Origin: Acidobacteriota bacterium
GTDB taxonomy: Bacteria > Acidobacteriota > Thermoanaerobaculia > UBA5066 > Gp7-AA6
DNA: 64,000 nucleotides
Assembly (NCBI GenBank): GCA_020199905.1
Contig: JAIVJS010000006.1
Location: 53,386 to 117,385, forward strand
Direction of reading: 5' to 3'
Position numbers and translations under genes: made by a program. How positions within the stretch are numbered: position 1 is the first letter of the stretch; every line of letters begins with the position of its first letter. Of the stretch, positions 18,251 to 30,652 are shown in pieces. The notes under the pieces were generated by a model. The model was not told the DNA's origin. It saw only the letters and a program-made list of their open reading frames with translations, and searched no databases.

Positions 18251-19426
18251 CTACCCCAGCGCTTCCTCCAGGTCCTCGCAGAGATCGTCGATGTCTTCGA
18301 TCCCGACGGAAAGCCGGATCGTGCCCTCCTCGATTCCGAGCTCCCGTTTCTTCTCGGGCGCCACCGCGCGGTGGGACGTCAGCCAGGGCAGATCCGCCGT
18401 GGTCTCGACCGAGCCGAGCGACGTGGCGAGGGTCACGAGCTTGAGGCGCGAAAGAAACGCCTGCGCCGCCGGGAGGCCTCCGCGGACGTCGAAGGCGAGC
18501 ATCGCGCCGAACGCGGCCATCTGACGCCGCGCCGCCTCGTGCCCCTCGTGAGAGGGCAGCCCCGGGTAGTGGACGTGTTCGACGGCCGCGGACTTCGAAA
18601 GAAATCCGGCGAGCAGCAGCGCGTTCTCCGACTGCGCTCTGACGCGCAGTCCCACGGTCTTCATTCCCCGAGTCAGAAGAAACGCGGCGTGGGGGTCCAG
18701 GATGGCCCCGATGCGCGTCCGGCGGGACCGGATCGGCTCGAGCATCGCCCGAGACCCCGCCGCGAAGCCGGCCGTGACGTCCGCGTGGCCGTTCAAGTAC
18801 TTCGTCGCGGAATGCAGGACGAGGTCGAAACCGAGCTCGATCGGGCGCTGGAGGATGGGAGACGCGAACGTGCCGTCGATCACCGCCGCGAGATGGCGCC
18901 GGCGTGCGATCTCTCCCACGAACTCGAGGTCCACGATCTTCACGAGCGGGTTCGTCGGCGACTCGACGTAGATCCACCGGGTGTTGTCGCGGATCGCCTC
19001 TTCGACCCGCGGACGGGACTCCGTCTTGACCAGCGTGAAGGAGACGCCGATCGGCTCGAGGACTTCGCGGAAGAAGCGGATCGCGCCGCCGTAGAGATCT
19101 TCGGTGGCGACGACGTGATCGCCGGACTTCAAGTGTGCCAGGAACGCGGTCGAGATCGCTCCCATGCCGGAGCCGAAGAGCACGGCGTCCTCGGCGCCTT
19201 CGAGGAGCGCGAGCTTCTTCTCCGCCGCGGACCAGTTCGGGTTTCCTTCCCGCGTGTAGAAGGCGTCGGGCGGCTGCCCGCTCGCCGCCTTTTCCAGCGC
19301 GTCGGTCCCGGAAAAGGAGAACGGCGCCGTCTGGAAGATGGGATCCGCGAGCGCCCCGGAGGCGTCGGAGATCTTCCCCGCGTGAACCGCGCGGGTGTCG
19401 AGGCCGAGAGGCCGGCGTTTCTTCAT
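18251..19426 (-). CDS. Cys/Met metabolism PLP-dependent enzyme (cystathionine gamma-synthase/lyase family)
   Basis: LDTRAVHAGK; YTREGNPNWSAAEKKLALLEGAEDAVLFGSGMGAIS; VLHSATKYLNGHADVTAG; TLATSLGSVETT. Confidence 0.93.
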   Translation of the reverse strand: MKKRRPLGLDTRAVHAGKISDASGALADPIFQTAPFSFSGTDALEKAASGQPPDAFYTREGNPNWSAAEKKLALLEGAEDAVLFGSGMGAISTAFLAHLKSGDHVVATEDLYGGAIRFFREVLEPIGVSFTLVKTESRPRVEEAIRDNTRWIYVESPTNPLVKIVDLEFVGEIARRRHLAAVIDGTFASPILQRPIELGFDLVLHSATKYLNGHADVTAGFAAGSRAMLEPIRSRRTRIGAILDPHAAFLLTRGMKTVGLRVRAQSENALLLAGFLSKSAAVEHVHYPGLPSHEGHEAARRQMAAFGAMLAFDVRGGLPAAQAFLSRLKLVTLATSLGSVETTADLPWLTSHRAVAPEKKRELGIEEGTIRLSVGIEDIDDLCEDLEEALG

Positions 19427-19445
19427 TCCCGCCTTCCTGCCGGCG

Positions 19446-21404
19446 TCAGCCCCGTCTGGCGGCTCCGGGCTCCGGCAAAAACGTCTTCAGGATCTCGTCG
19501 TTGACTTCGACTTTGCGATCGGCGCGGAGCTGGAGGAGGTACGACCGCAGTAGCCTCTCCGCCTCGCGCGATCGCAGCGTTTCCAGGATCTCGTCGCGCT
19601 GCGCCGCGAGCTGCGCGGGCTCGGAGGCGGAGCGACTCAACACGCGGAACAGAACGAACCCTCCCGGCACCGAGACCGGGGGGCCCGACTGACCTTTCGC
19701 CGTCTGGAACACGGCCGTGGCGAGCGCCGGAGCGTTGCCGATCTCCGGAATCGCGCCGCCCGGACCGAACTCGGGCGTCGTCTTGACCTCGGTCTCGTAG
19801 CGCGCCGCCAGCGCGGCGAGCGTCGTTCCCGAACCGAGCTCCTTCGCGGCGGGAGCGAGCTTTTCCTGCGCTTCGCGCTCGCGCCGGTCCGCCAGGAAGT
19901 CCTGGGAGAGGCGGCCCTTCAGCTCTTCGAACGTGGGGATTCCGGCCGGACGCTCCTCCGACGGGCGGATGAGCGCCGGCCCGCGAGGCGTCGTCACCGG
20001 GTCTTTCGAGATCTGGCCGACCTTCAGAGACCAGGCCTCGTCGTTCGCCCGCGGATTCGCTCCGAGCCCGGTGATGGGCTCTCCTCTGGATACCCATTCA
20101 CTCGTCTCGTATTTCACGACGTCGTCCTGAAGCTTCCGAAGCTCGTCATCGGACGTGCTCGACATCCCCTTGACGCGATCGGCCAGAGCTCGCGCCCGCC
20201 GGTCGGTTTCGGCTTCGACCCGCTTCTCCGTGAGCTCCGACGCGATCTGCGTCCGCATCTCTTCGAACGTGCGCGTGTGGGGCGGCGTCTTCGACACCAG
20301 CTTGATCACGTGATAGCCGAACTGCGTCTTGATCGGACCGCGGATCTCGCCCGGCGCCATGTTGAAGGCCGCTTCCTCGAACTCGGGAACCATCTGCCCC
20401 TTCGCGAACGGGGGGAGCTGCCCGCCGGATCCCTTGCCCGAAGGGTCGTCGGTGTTCTCGTTCGCGAGCTTCGCGAAGTCTTCGCCTTTCTTCGCCCGCT
20501 CGGCGAGCTTGTCGGCCTTTTCGCGCGCCGCCGCGTCCCCGGCGCCGGCCGCGGCCGGATCCGTCTTGACCAGGATGTGCGCCGCGACGACCTGCTCGGG
20601 AACCGAGAAGCTTCCCTTCCGGCTCTCGTAGTCGGCGCGCAGCTCCGGGTCCGGCACGACGGTTTTTCCGCGGACCTTGCCGCGCTCGACGATCAGGTAC
20701 TTGATCCTTCTCTGCTCGGTCGCGCGATAGCGCTCCTTGTGCTTGTCGAAATATGCCTTCAATTCCGCGTCGGTCGGCTGGGCGGCGTTCTCGAGCCGCG
20801 ACGACGGAATCTTGATGTATTCGATGGACGCCTTCTCGTTGCGCGACGCGAACTCACGCTGGACGTCCGTGTCGGACACGAGGACCGACGATTTGACGAG
20901 CGTCGAGTACTTCTCCAGGAGCAGGTCCTCGCGGACCTCGTCCTCGAACCGGTCGGGGGTGTAGTTGTTGCCCCGCAGAAAGCGCTCGTATTGATCGCGG
21001 CCGACGAACTGCCCGTTCTGCTGAAAGGCCGGATAGGAGGCGATCTTCTGGGCGACTTCCTGGTCCGATACCTTCAGGTGCATCCGCCGGGCGGATTCGA
21101 GGCGCAGGATCCGGTCGATCATTCCGTCCAGGACCTGGCGCGGCAGGTCCATGGCCCGGATGAGCTCGGGGGAGAGGTTGCCCTGGTACATCCGCTGCTG
21201 GTTCTGGAGCTGGGCCCGGTACTGCCGGTCGAAGTCCACGGCGGAGATCGAGTCCCCGCCGACTTTGGCGACGACCGCGCCGGAGCTGTCTTTTCCGCCC
21301 CCTCCGCCGCCGGAGAAGAAGACGAAACCGAGCACGAACACGAGAATGACCGCGAAGAGCGTCCACTTCAGCTTGTGGAAACTCTCGCGCATGGTCTTCA
21401 ACAT
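19446..21404 (-). CDS. ppiD: PpiD/SurA-like membrane-anchored peptidyl-prolyl isomerase
   Basis: N-terminal TM, SurA_N-like domain, parvulin motif AAHILVKTDP...FGYHVIKLVSK. Confidence 0.9.
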   Translation of the reverse strand: MLKTMRESFHKLKWTLFAVILVFVLGFVFFSGGGGGGKDSSGAVVAKVGGDSISAVDFDRQYRAQLQNQQRMYQGNLSPELIRAMDLPRQVLDGMIDRILRLESARRMHLKVSDQEVAQKIASYPAFQQNGQFVGRDQYERFLRGNNYTPDRFEDEVREDLLLEKYSTLVKSSVLVSDTDVQREFASRNEKASIEYIKIPSSRLENAAQPTDAELKAYFDKHKERYRATEQRRIKYLIVERGKVRGKTVVPDPELRADYESRKGSFSVPEQVVAAHILVKTDPAAAGAGDAAAREKADKLAERAKKGEDFAKLANENTDDPSGKGSGGQLPPFAKGQMVPEFEEAAFNMAPGEIRGPIKTQFGYHVIKLVSKTPPHTRTFEEMRTQIASELTEKRVEAETDRRARALADRVKGMSSTSDDELRKLQDDVVKYETSEWVSRGEPITGLGANPRANDEAWSLKVGQISKDPVTTPRGPALIRPSEERPAGIPTFEELKGRLSQDFLADRREREAQEKLAPAAKELGSGTTLAALAARYETEVKTTPEFGPGGAIPEIGNAPALATAVFQTAKGQSGPPVSVPGGFVLFRVLSRSASEPAQLAAQRDEILETLRSREAERLLRSYLLQLRADRKVEVNDEILKTFLPEPGAARRG

Positions 21405-21558
21405 CCGGGTCCCCTCCGTGGAAAATGAGAACGGGCGACTATAGCGGAAAGAAGGCCGGGCGGCGGGAGGCGGACCTGACTCGTGACCCGATGTGATCGG
21501 GACAGAGGACTTCGAGGTTTTCGCACTGCCGGCTCGGCGGTCAACAGCCCGGGTTTCC

Positions 21559-21586
21559 CGCCTTCCGCCTGCCGCCTGCCGCCTTC
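21559..21586. repeat. Heptanucleotide array CGCCTTC CGCCTGC CGCCTGC CGCCTTC
   Basis: Direct reading. Confidence 0.85.
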
Positions 21587-21641
21587 GGACCCCCTGTTTA
21601 TGCTATAAATATACGGTTAAGTCTCGCAATTCTGGAGGTTT

Positions 21642-24210
<2,569 letters not shown>

Positions 24211-24276
24211 GAATCGGAAATCGGGAATCGATACGCGCGAGGACCTTCGGGTGATCACAATTTCGAGCGCCGGGCC

Positions 24277-24304
24277 GTTTCCCGTTTTCCGTTTCCCGTT
24301 TCCC
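24277..24304. repeat. Heptanucleotide array GTTTCCC GTTTTCC GTTTCCC GTTTCCC
   Basis: Direct reading; related AATCGGA/AATCGGG units at 24212-24232. Confidence 0.88.
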
Positions 24305-24324
24305 GGCTTCTTCCGCGGGGCTCG

Positions 24325-25209
24325 ATGAGATTCACGAGCTCCCGCGTCGATGCCCTGAATCTGCGGCCGAGGCGCGGGGGCCTGGTTCTCGCGTCGACGC
24401 TCGTCTTCTGCGTTCTCATCCTGTCGGCGCAGGCGCCCGCGCGCGGACGCCGCGGATCGGTCCTTCAGTCGTGGGTGCTCACGGGCGCGGCGCCTCTCGC
24501 GTCGGCGGTGTCGGCCGTCTCGCGCGCGGTGTCCGGCGCCCTCGACTCCACGGGAGGAATTTTTCGCGCGCGCTCCGAGAACGATCGGTTGAAGACGGAG
24601 ATGGCGGCCAAGGATCGGGAGCTCTTCCAGCTTCGCGCCGAGTTGTCGCAGTCGGGACGGGACCGGCGGCTGGCGGCGGCCGCGGCTGTGCTCCCGAACG
24701 TCGTCGGCACGGCGCCCGTTCTGCTGATCGAGAACCGGGCGGGACTTCAGAGCGCGTTGATCGGTGCGGGGTCCTTGAGCGGCGTCGTCGCCGGGTCGCC
24801 GATCGCGGTCTCCGAGGGCCTCGTCGGACGCGTGGTGACCGTCGGGCGGACGATCTCCCGCGCGCAGCTCCTGGTCGACGCATCCGCGGCGGCCGGCGCC
24901 CGCCTGTCGCGCACGGGCGAGACCGGCGTCGTAAAGGGCGACGGCCGCGGCGCTCTCCGTCTGAACAACATTCCCACGACGTCGCGGGTGCAGACGGGAG
25001 ATCCGGTCGAATCGGCCGGCATCGACGGGATCTACCCGCGCGGGGTCGCGATCGGCCGCGTCGCGAGCGTGACCCGGGGGAGCAGCCTCTTCCTGGAGAT
25101 CCGTGTCATCCCCGCCGCGTCCTTTTCACAACTGACAGACGTCCTCGTGCTGGCGCCTTCGCCCGCCGTCACCGAGAGTCCGGGAGGAGCGCGGAGTGGC
25201 ACGCCGTGA
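24325..25209 (+). CDS. mreC: Rod shape-determining protein MreC
   Basis: Position after mreB; N-terminal TM plus coiled coil; GVVAGSPIAVSEGLVGRVVTVG. Confidence 0.92.
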   Translation: MRFTSSRVDALNLRPRRGGLVLASTLVFCVLILSAQAPARGRRGSVLQSWVLTGAAPLASAVSAVSRAVSGALDSTGGIFRARSENDRLKTEMAAKDRELFQLRAELSQSGRDRRLAAAAAVLPNVVGTAPVLLIENRAGLQSALIGAGSLSGVVAGSPIAVSEGLVGRVVTVGRTISRAQLLVDASAAAGARLSRTGETGVVKGDGRGALRLNNIPTTSRVQTGDPVESAGIDGIYPRGVAIGRVASVTRGSSLFLEIRVIPAASFSQLTDVLVLAPSPAVTESPGGARSGTP

Positions 25210-25709
25210 AGTGGAAGCGCGTCGCCGTTCTCGTGACCGCGGCGACGGCGGTGCAGTTGCTCCTGGGCGGCTCTCGGTACCGGAACATCTGGCCGATCGA
25301 CGCCTTCCTCCTGGCGACCGCGGTCGTGGCCCGGGGGGGCGACTCGGTGACGGCCGTTCTCTTCGGCGGCGGGACCGGGCTTCTGGAAGACGCGCTCTCG
25401 AGCGATCTGCTGGGAATGAACGCCTTCGCGAAGGCCGCGATCGGCTACGTGCTGGCTCTTCTGTCGCTGCGGGTCATGTTCGGGGGAGTGTGGGCCGTCG
25501 GGGCGGCGCTGGCCGCGGCCTCGCTCGCCAACGACGCGATCGTGGCGGCACTGGCGTCGCTCCTGCTCCAGGCGCCCGTGGTCCTTTTCTCGAAGGAATG
25601 CATCTGGCGCGCCCTCGCGACGGGGACAACCGGGGCGATACTGGAAGCCGCGCGGATCTTCCCCTGGAAGGACTGGTGGGAAAAGAGGCGCCTCAGGAGG
25701 TTGCGGTGA
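25206..25709 (+). CDS. mreD: Rod shape-determining protein MreD
   Basis: GTG start overlapping mreC stop by 4 nt; hydrophobic; GLLEDALSSDLLGMNAFAKA. Confidence 0.88.
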   Translation: MKWKRVAVLVTAATAVQLLLGGSRYRNIWPIDAFLLATAVVARGGDSVTAVLFGGGTGLLEDALSSDLLGMNAFAKAAIGYVLALLSLRVMFGGVWAVGAALAAASLANDAIVAALASLLLQAPVVLFSKECIWRALATGTTGAILEAARIFPWKDWWEKRRLRRLR

Positions 25710-25722
25710 GGAGCACGGGGGC

Positions 25723-25750
25723 CGGGAATCGGAAAACGGGAAACGGGAGC
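25723..25750. repeat. Heptanucleotide array CGGGAAT CGGAAAA CGGGAAA CGGGAGC
   Basis: Direct reading; runs into copy 2 of the 52-bp element. Confidence 0.85.
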
Positions 25751-25796
25751 CGAGCGACCACCGGGAGCGAGACGGCCGCGGTACTCCGCGGTCAAC
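25745..25796 (-). repeat. 52-bp dispersed element, copy 2 (inverted)
   Basis: Reverse complement differs from copy 1 at one position (51/52 identical). Confidence 0.9.
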
Positions 25797-25917
25797 TAGA
25801 TCAAGAATTGAAGGGGAGGCGAGTTTCGTCCTCCCTCGCCCGTAGCTTTTCGCCCTCCGCCCTTCGTTCGCGTTCCGCCCGCCTTCTCCCGCCTCCTGCC
25901 GCCGCGGGGCGTGCCCG

Positions 25918-27822
25918 ATGCTGAGAGTTCGCGAGAACCGGCAGGGGATCAACCGCCGGATCGAGTGGTCGCGCATTCTCGTGGGCGCCGTGTTCGCGAT
26001 CCTCGCGACGTCCTACTGGTATACGCAGATCGTTCGCGGCGACTACTACTACACGCTCTCGGAAAGCAATCGCATTCGATCGGTCCGCATCAACGCGCCG
26101 CGCGGGTACGTGCTCGACCGCAATGGCGCGATCCTGGTCGACAACGAACCGGCTTACACGCTCCATCTGTACCGGCGCGAGGCGAAAAACCTGCCGTCCT
26201 CGATCAAACTCGCCGCGGAGGTTCTGAAGATTCCGCCCGAGCAGGTGAAGGCGCGGGTGGACCGCGGGTTGCGCGATCCCGAATTCCTCCCGATCACAAT
26301 CGCCGAGAATCTGGGGATCGAGGAGGTCGCCGGGATCGAAGCACATGCCCCCGAGCACCCGGAGTTCGCGATCACCGTGTCGCAGCGCCGGCTCTACACG
26401 CACGGGGCTTCGGCCGCGCATGCCCTCGGGTATCTCTCGGAGGCGAGCCTCGATCAGGTGAAGGCGACCGAGAACGGGTATCGCCTCGGCGACTGGATCG
26501 GCCAGAAGGGAATCGAGGGCGCCTACGAAAGACTGCTGGCGGGGGTCAACGGAGAGAGACGCGTCATCGTCGACTCCCACGGCCGCGAGACGGCGGAAGA
26601 GCGACGCCTCGAAGCGCGTCCGGGCCAGAACCTCTTCGTGACGCTGGACCTCGGACTCCAGGAGATCGCCGAGGCGTACTTCAAGGACAAGGTCGGCTCC
26701 GCGGTCGCCCTCGATCCGCGGACGGGCGAGATCCTCGCGCTCGTGTCCTCACCGTCGTACGACCCGAACTGGTTCACTCGCCGAGTCAGCGCGAAGGAAT
26801 GGAATTCGCTCCTGACCGACGGGGATCATCCTCTTCAGAACCGCGCGATCCAGAACGCGTTCTCTCCCGGCTCCGTCTTCAAGGTGTTCATCGCATATGG
26901 CGCCCTCGCCCAGGGGCTCGTGGACCCGAACGCGACGGTGTTCTGTCCCGGCCACGCGGCCTACTACGGCCGCACGTTTCAATGTCACAAGAAGGGCGGC
27001 CACGGCACCGTCAATCTTCGCAACGCGATCAAGATGTCGTGCGACGTCTATTTCTACGCGCTCGGCCACCGCCTCGGCGTCGACCGCATCGCCGCGATCG
27101 CGAAAAGCTTCGGGTTCGGCTCTCCGACCGGAGTGGACCTGCCGTACGAGAAGAACGGGCTCGTGCCCTCCGAGGACTGGGCGCTGCAGAAGCGGCACGC
27201 CCGCTGGTATCCGAGCGAGACCATTTCCGTCGCGATCGGTCAGGGTCCGGTCCTCGTGACTCCGCTCCAGATCGCGCGGGCTCTCTCTGCGCTCGTCGAA
27301 GACGGCCGGCTGCCTACCCCCCACCTGTTCTATGCGTCGCAGGAGCCGCACAGCGGCAAGCGCCTGCGGTACCGGTCGGAGACCCACGACGGCATCGTGC
27401 TCGACCCCTCCAAGCTCGCGATCGTCAAGGACGGCATGTGGGCCGTGTTGAACGAGCCCGGCGGAACGGCGTTCGGATCGCACGTTCCGGGCGTGGAGGC
27501 GGCCGGAAAGACCGGCACGGTGCAGGTCATAGGCCGCGAGGCGACGGTGAAGGCCGGCGCGGACAAGAGGAAACTCGGCAACCACGGCTGGTTCGCGGGC
27601 TTCGCCCCGCGGGACGAGCCCGAAATGGTCGTCTCGATTTTCGTCGAGAACGGCGGGCACGGAAACCTTTCCGCGGCGCCTCTCGCCAAGCTTCTCTTCT
27701 TAAAGCGCTTCGGGAAGCCGATGCCTGAGCCGCCGGCGCCGCCGCGGCCCGAGCAGCGCGCGGAGAAGCCGTCGCCGTCGGACTTCGTCACCGTGGCCCG
27801 AGGCGGCGGAGCCCGCCGGTGA
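25918..27822 (+). CDS. mrdA: Penicillin-binding protein 2 (transpeptidase)
   Basis: FSPGSVFKVFIAYGAL (SxxK), MSCDVYFYALG, AAGKTGTVQV (KTG). Confidence 0.95.
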   Translation: MLRVRENRQGINRRIEWSRILVGAVFAILATSYWYTQIVRGDYYYTLSESNRIRSVRINAPRGYVLDRNGAILVDNEPAYTLHLYRREAKNLPSSIKLAAEVLKIPPEQVKARVDRGLRDPEFLPITIAENLGIEEVAGIEAHAPEHPEFAITVSQRRLYTHGASAAHALGYLSEASLDQVKATENGYRLGDWIGQKGIEGAYERLLAGVNGERRVIVDSHGRETAEERRLEARPGQNLFVTLDLGLQEIAEAYFKDKVGSAVALDPRTGEILALVSSPSYDPNWFTRRVSAKEWNSLLTDGDHPLQNRAIQNAFSPGSVFKVFIAYGALAQGLVDPNATVFCPGHAAYYGRTFQCHKKGGHGTVNLRNAIKMSCDVYFYALGHRLGVDRIAAIAKSFGFGSPTGVDLPYEKNGLVPSEDWALQKRHARWYPSETISVAIGQGPVLVTPLQIARALSALVEDGRLPTPHLFYASQEPHSGKRLRYRSETHDGIVLDPSKLAIVKDGMWAVLNEPGGTAFGSHVPGVEAAGKTGTVQVIGREATVKAGADKRKLGNHGWFAGFAPRDEPEMVVSIFVENGGHGNLSAAPLAKLLFLKRFGKPMPEPPAPPRPEQRAEKPSPSDFVTVARGGGARR

Positions 27823-28916
27823 TCAGCGGCGTCGCCTCCGTTCCGCGGCGGCTCGACCTCGTCATCCTGGGCTGCGCGCTTTCTCTCGCGTTCCTGGGCA
27901 TCCTCTTCGTGGCGTCGACGACCGGTGCGGGGCGGCTCCAGGGTCTCGCCACCCGCCAGGCTCTCTGGGTCGCGATCGGTCTCGCGGGACTGATCGCGGC
28001 GGTTCTCTTCGATTACCGCACGCTCCTGAAGATCTCGTTTCCCCTTTACTGCGCGACGCTGGTGCCCCTCGTCTACCTGCTCTTCTTCGGCGCCCGGATC
28101 CAGAACGTCAAGTCGTGGATCCGGTTCGGATCCTTCCAGTTCCAGCCGGCGGAGCTCGCCAAGATCTCGACCGCGCTGCTCGTCGCCTACCTCTTCGAAA
28201 ATGAGGACGACGGGCGGCTGCGCCTCTCCGCGTTCTTCAAGCTCGGGGCGATCGTCGGAATCCCCTTTCTGCTGGTGTTCCTGCAGCCGGACCTCGGGCT
28301 CGCGCTGACGATTCTTCCGCTTCTGGCGGTCGGGCTCTTCTTCGGCGGGCTCCCGCTGCGCGGCTGGATCGCGATCTTTCTCGTCGTGGCGGTCTGCGCC
28401 GGAGGCGCGTGGTTTTTTCTGAAGGACTACCAGAAGCAGCGGATCTCGACCTTTTTCAATCCCGACCAGGATGTCCTGAAATCCGGCTACCAGGTGCGGC
28501 AGTCCAAGATCGCCGTCGGATCGGGCGGGTTCACCGGGAAGGGATTCCGGTCCGGGACCCAGAGCCAGCTGCGCTTTCTTCCCGTCCAGCACACCGACTT
28601 CATCTTTGCGGTCATCGCCGAAGAGTGGGGATTCCTGGGGGTGATCCTCATCCTCGGGCTCTTTGCGACTCTCGTGCTGCGATCGCTGACTCTCGCCGGC
28701 GTCGCGCGCGACAGGGGAGGAGTGTTTCTGATTCTCGGCCTGGCGGCCGTGATCTTCTTCTCCGTCATGGTCAATGCGTCGATGATGATCGGTCTTCTGC
28801 CGACGACCGGGATTCCGCTCCCTCTCGTCTCCTATGGCGGCTCGTCGGTCGCGACCACGTTTCTCTCGGTCGGCCTCATCCTGGGCGTTCACTACCGCCG
28901 GTTCGCGAACGCGTGA
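27819..28916 (+). CDS. rodA: Rod shape-determining protein RodA (SEDS)
   Basis: RFGSFQFQPAELAKISTALLVAYLF; GGFTGKGFRSGTQSQLRFLPVQHTDFIFAVIAEEWGF; IPLPLVSYGGSS. Confidence 0.95.
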   Translation: MISGVASVPRRLDLVILGCALSLAFLGILFVASTTGAGRLQGLATRQALWVAIGLAGLIAAVLFDYRTLLKISFPLYCATLVPLVYLLFFGARIQNVKSWIRFGSFQFQPAELAKISTALLVAYLFENEDDGRLRLSAFFKLGAIVGIPFLLVFLQPDLGLALTILPLLAVGLFFGGLPLRGWIAIFLVVAVCAGGAWFFLKDYQKQRISTFFNPDQDVLKSGYQVRQSKIAVGSGGFTGKGFRSGTQSQLRFLPVQHTDFIFAVIAEEWGFLGVILILGLFATLVLRSLTLAGVARDRGGVFLILGLAAVIFFSVMVNASMMIGLLPTTGIPLPLVSYGGSSVATTFLSVGLILGVHYRRFANA

Positions 28917-30424
28917 GGAAGGAGCTCCTCGTCAACGCGACGCCGCCCGAGACCAGGGTGGCGTTGATGGAGGACCAGCGCGTCGTCGAGGTGTTCCACG
29001 AGCGCCGCGGACACCGGGGCCTGGTGGGCAACATCTACCTCGGCCGCGTGCATCGCGTTCTTCCGGGAATGCAGGCGGCGTTCGTTTCCATCGGTCTCGA
29101 TCGCGACGCCTTCCTCTACGTGGAGGACGCTCTACCGGCGACCGTCGAAGAGGAAGGGGACGAGAGTGTGGTCACCGCCGTCAACGCTGCCAACGGGGGA
29201 CGCGGCGCGCCTTCCGAGGAGCGGCCCCGGATCGACGACCTCGTCAAGGAAGGGCAGGAGATCGTCGTCCAGGTCACGAAGGACCCCATGTCCGGCAAGG
29301 GCCCGCGGGTCACCGCCGCGCTGTCGCTGCCGGGACGGACCCTCGTATATCTTCCCTCCGCCCGCGAAATCGGGATCTCGCGCCGCATCAGCGACGAGAC
29401 CGAGCGCGAGCGGCTGCGCCAGATTCTTGGAGAGCTGCCCGGCTCGGGGGGGCTGATCGCGCGCACGGCGGCCGCCGGCGCCGGCGCCGCGGAGCTGGCC
29501 GCCGACCAGCGCTACCTGATGGAGCTCGCGGCCCGCATCGCCCGGCAGGCGGAGCGCTCCGCCGCTCCGGCCCTTCTCCACCGCGAGCTCGACCTGGCTC
29601 TGCGCGTCGTGCGGGACCTCGTCTCCACGGACTTCGCGGCGATCCGGGTCGACGACGAGCCGACGCACGCCCGCCTGATCGAGTTTCTGAGCGCGGTCGC
29701 GCCGTCCCTCGTTCCCGCGGTCGAGCTGTGCCCGAGCGAGCCGCCGCTCTTCGAGACGGCGGGCGTCGAGCAGGAGATCTCGCGAGGCCTGCGCCGCCAC
29801 GTGGAACTTCCTTCGGGAGGCTCGATCGTCATCCAGCAGACCGAGGCTCTGGTGGCGATCGACGTGAACACGGGCAAGTTCGTGGGCAAGGACGGCCTCG
29901 AAGACACGGTGTTCGCGGCGAATCTCGAGGCCGTGCCGGAAATCGCGCGCCAGATCCGACTGCGGGACCTGGGCGGCCTGCTGGTCATCGATTTCATCGA
30001 CATGGCGGATCCGGGCCACCGCCGCGAGGTCTTCGAGAAGTTCGAGCTCGAGCTCGCGCGCGACCGCGCGCGGATGAGGATGCTGCAACTGTCCGAGTTC
30101 GGCCTGGTCGAGGTCACGCGTCAACGCTCCCGCGGCAACCTCGAGAAGACCCTGACGACGGGGTGCCCGTGCTGCTCGGGACGCGGCCGGGTGCGGACCG
30201 ACCTGACGCTCGCGCTCGACCTGCGTCGCGACCTTCTTCGCCCCCCTTCGCTCTACAGTCGTGGAGAGACGATCCGGGTGCGCGTCCCGCCCTCGCTGGC
30301 GCGCCTCCTGGCGGAGGAAGAGAGGACGATCCTCGAGGACGTCCAGGAGCGTCTGGGCGTCGACCTCGAGATCCAGCCGGACGCCACGCTGTCCCCGGAA
30401 GAGTACGAGATCGTGCCGAGGTGA
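28913..30424 (+). CDS. rng: Ribonuclease E/G family protein
   Basis: GNIYLGRVHRVLPGMQAAFVSIGLDRDAFLYVED; IDVNTGKFVGK; LGGLLVIDFIDM; TTGCPCCSGRG; GTG start overlaps rodA. Confidence 0.94.
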   Translation: MRKELLVNATPPETRVALMEDQRVVEVFHERRGHRGLVGNIYLGRVHRVLPGMQAAFVSIGLDRDAFLYVEDALPATVEEEGDESVVTAVNAANGGRGAPSEERPRIDDLVKEGQEIVVQVTKDPMSGKGPRVTAALSLPGRTLVYLPSAREIGISRRISDETERERLRQILGELPGSGGLIARTAAAGAGAAELAADQRYLMELAARIARQAERSAAPALLHRELDLALRVVRDLVSTDFAAIRVDDEPTHARLIEFLSAVAPSLVPAVELCPSEPPLFETAGVEQEISRGLRRHVELPSGGSIVIQQTEALVAIDVNTGKFVGKDGLEDTVFAANLEAVPEIARQIRLRDLGGLLVIDFIDMADPGHRREVFEKFELELARDRARMRMLQLSEFGLVEVTRQRSRGNLEKTLTTGCPCCSGRGRVRTDLTLALDLRRDLLRPPSLYSRGETIRVRVPPSLARLLAEEERTILEDVQERLGVDLEIQPDATLSPEEYEIVPR

Positions 30425-30430
30425 CGGGAT

Positions 30431-30451
30431 CGGGAAACGGGAAACGGGAAT
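30431..30451. repeat. Heptanucleotide array CGGGAAA CGGGAAA CGGGAAT
   Basis: Direct reading; 7 nt after the rng stop. Confidence 0.8.
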
Positions 30452-30530
30452 CGAAAGAGACCCTACGGAAAGGGAATGAGAAAGCGCGCGGCCCGGTTTT
30501 TGGGGTCAGCACGCGATACCTTCCTTCCTC

Positions 30531-30562
30531 GGGCCCGGCCGTTTGAGCCGGGCCCGCCTTTT
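30531..30562 (+). terminator. Rho-independent-like terminator downstream of rng
   Basis: GGGCCCGGC-CGTTTGA-GCCGGGCCC-GCCTTTT. Confidence 0.75.
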
Positions 30563-30600
30563 ACGGTGACCCCTCGCCGTCGTTTTCCGTTTCCCGACCA

Positions 30601-30652
30601 GTTGACCGCGGAGTACCGCGGCCGTCTCACTCCCTTCGGTCGTTCGGCTCCC
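30601..30652 (+). repeat. 52-bp dispersed element, copy 3; overlaps the 3' end of the ligase gene
   Basis: GTTGACCGCGGAGTACCGCGGCCGTCTCACTCCCTTCGGTCGTTCGGCTCCC, 48/52 identical to copy 1. Confidence 0.9.
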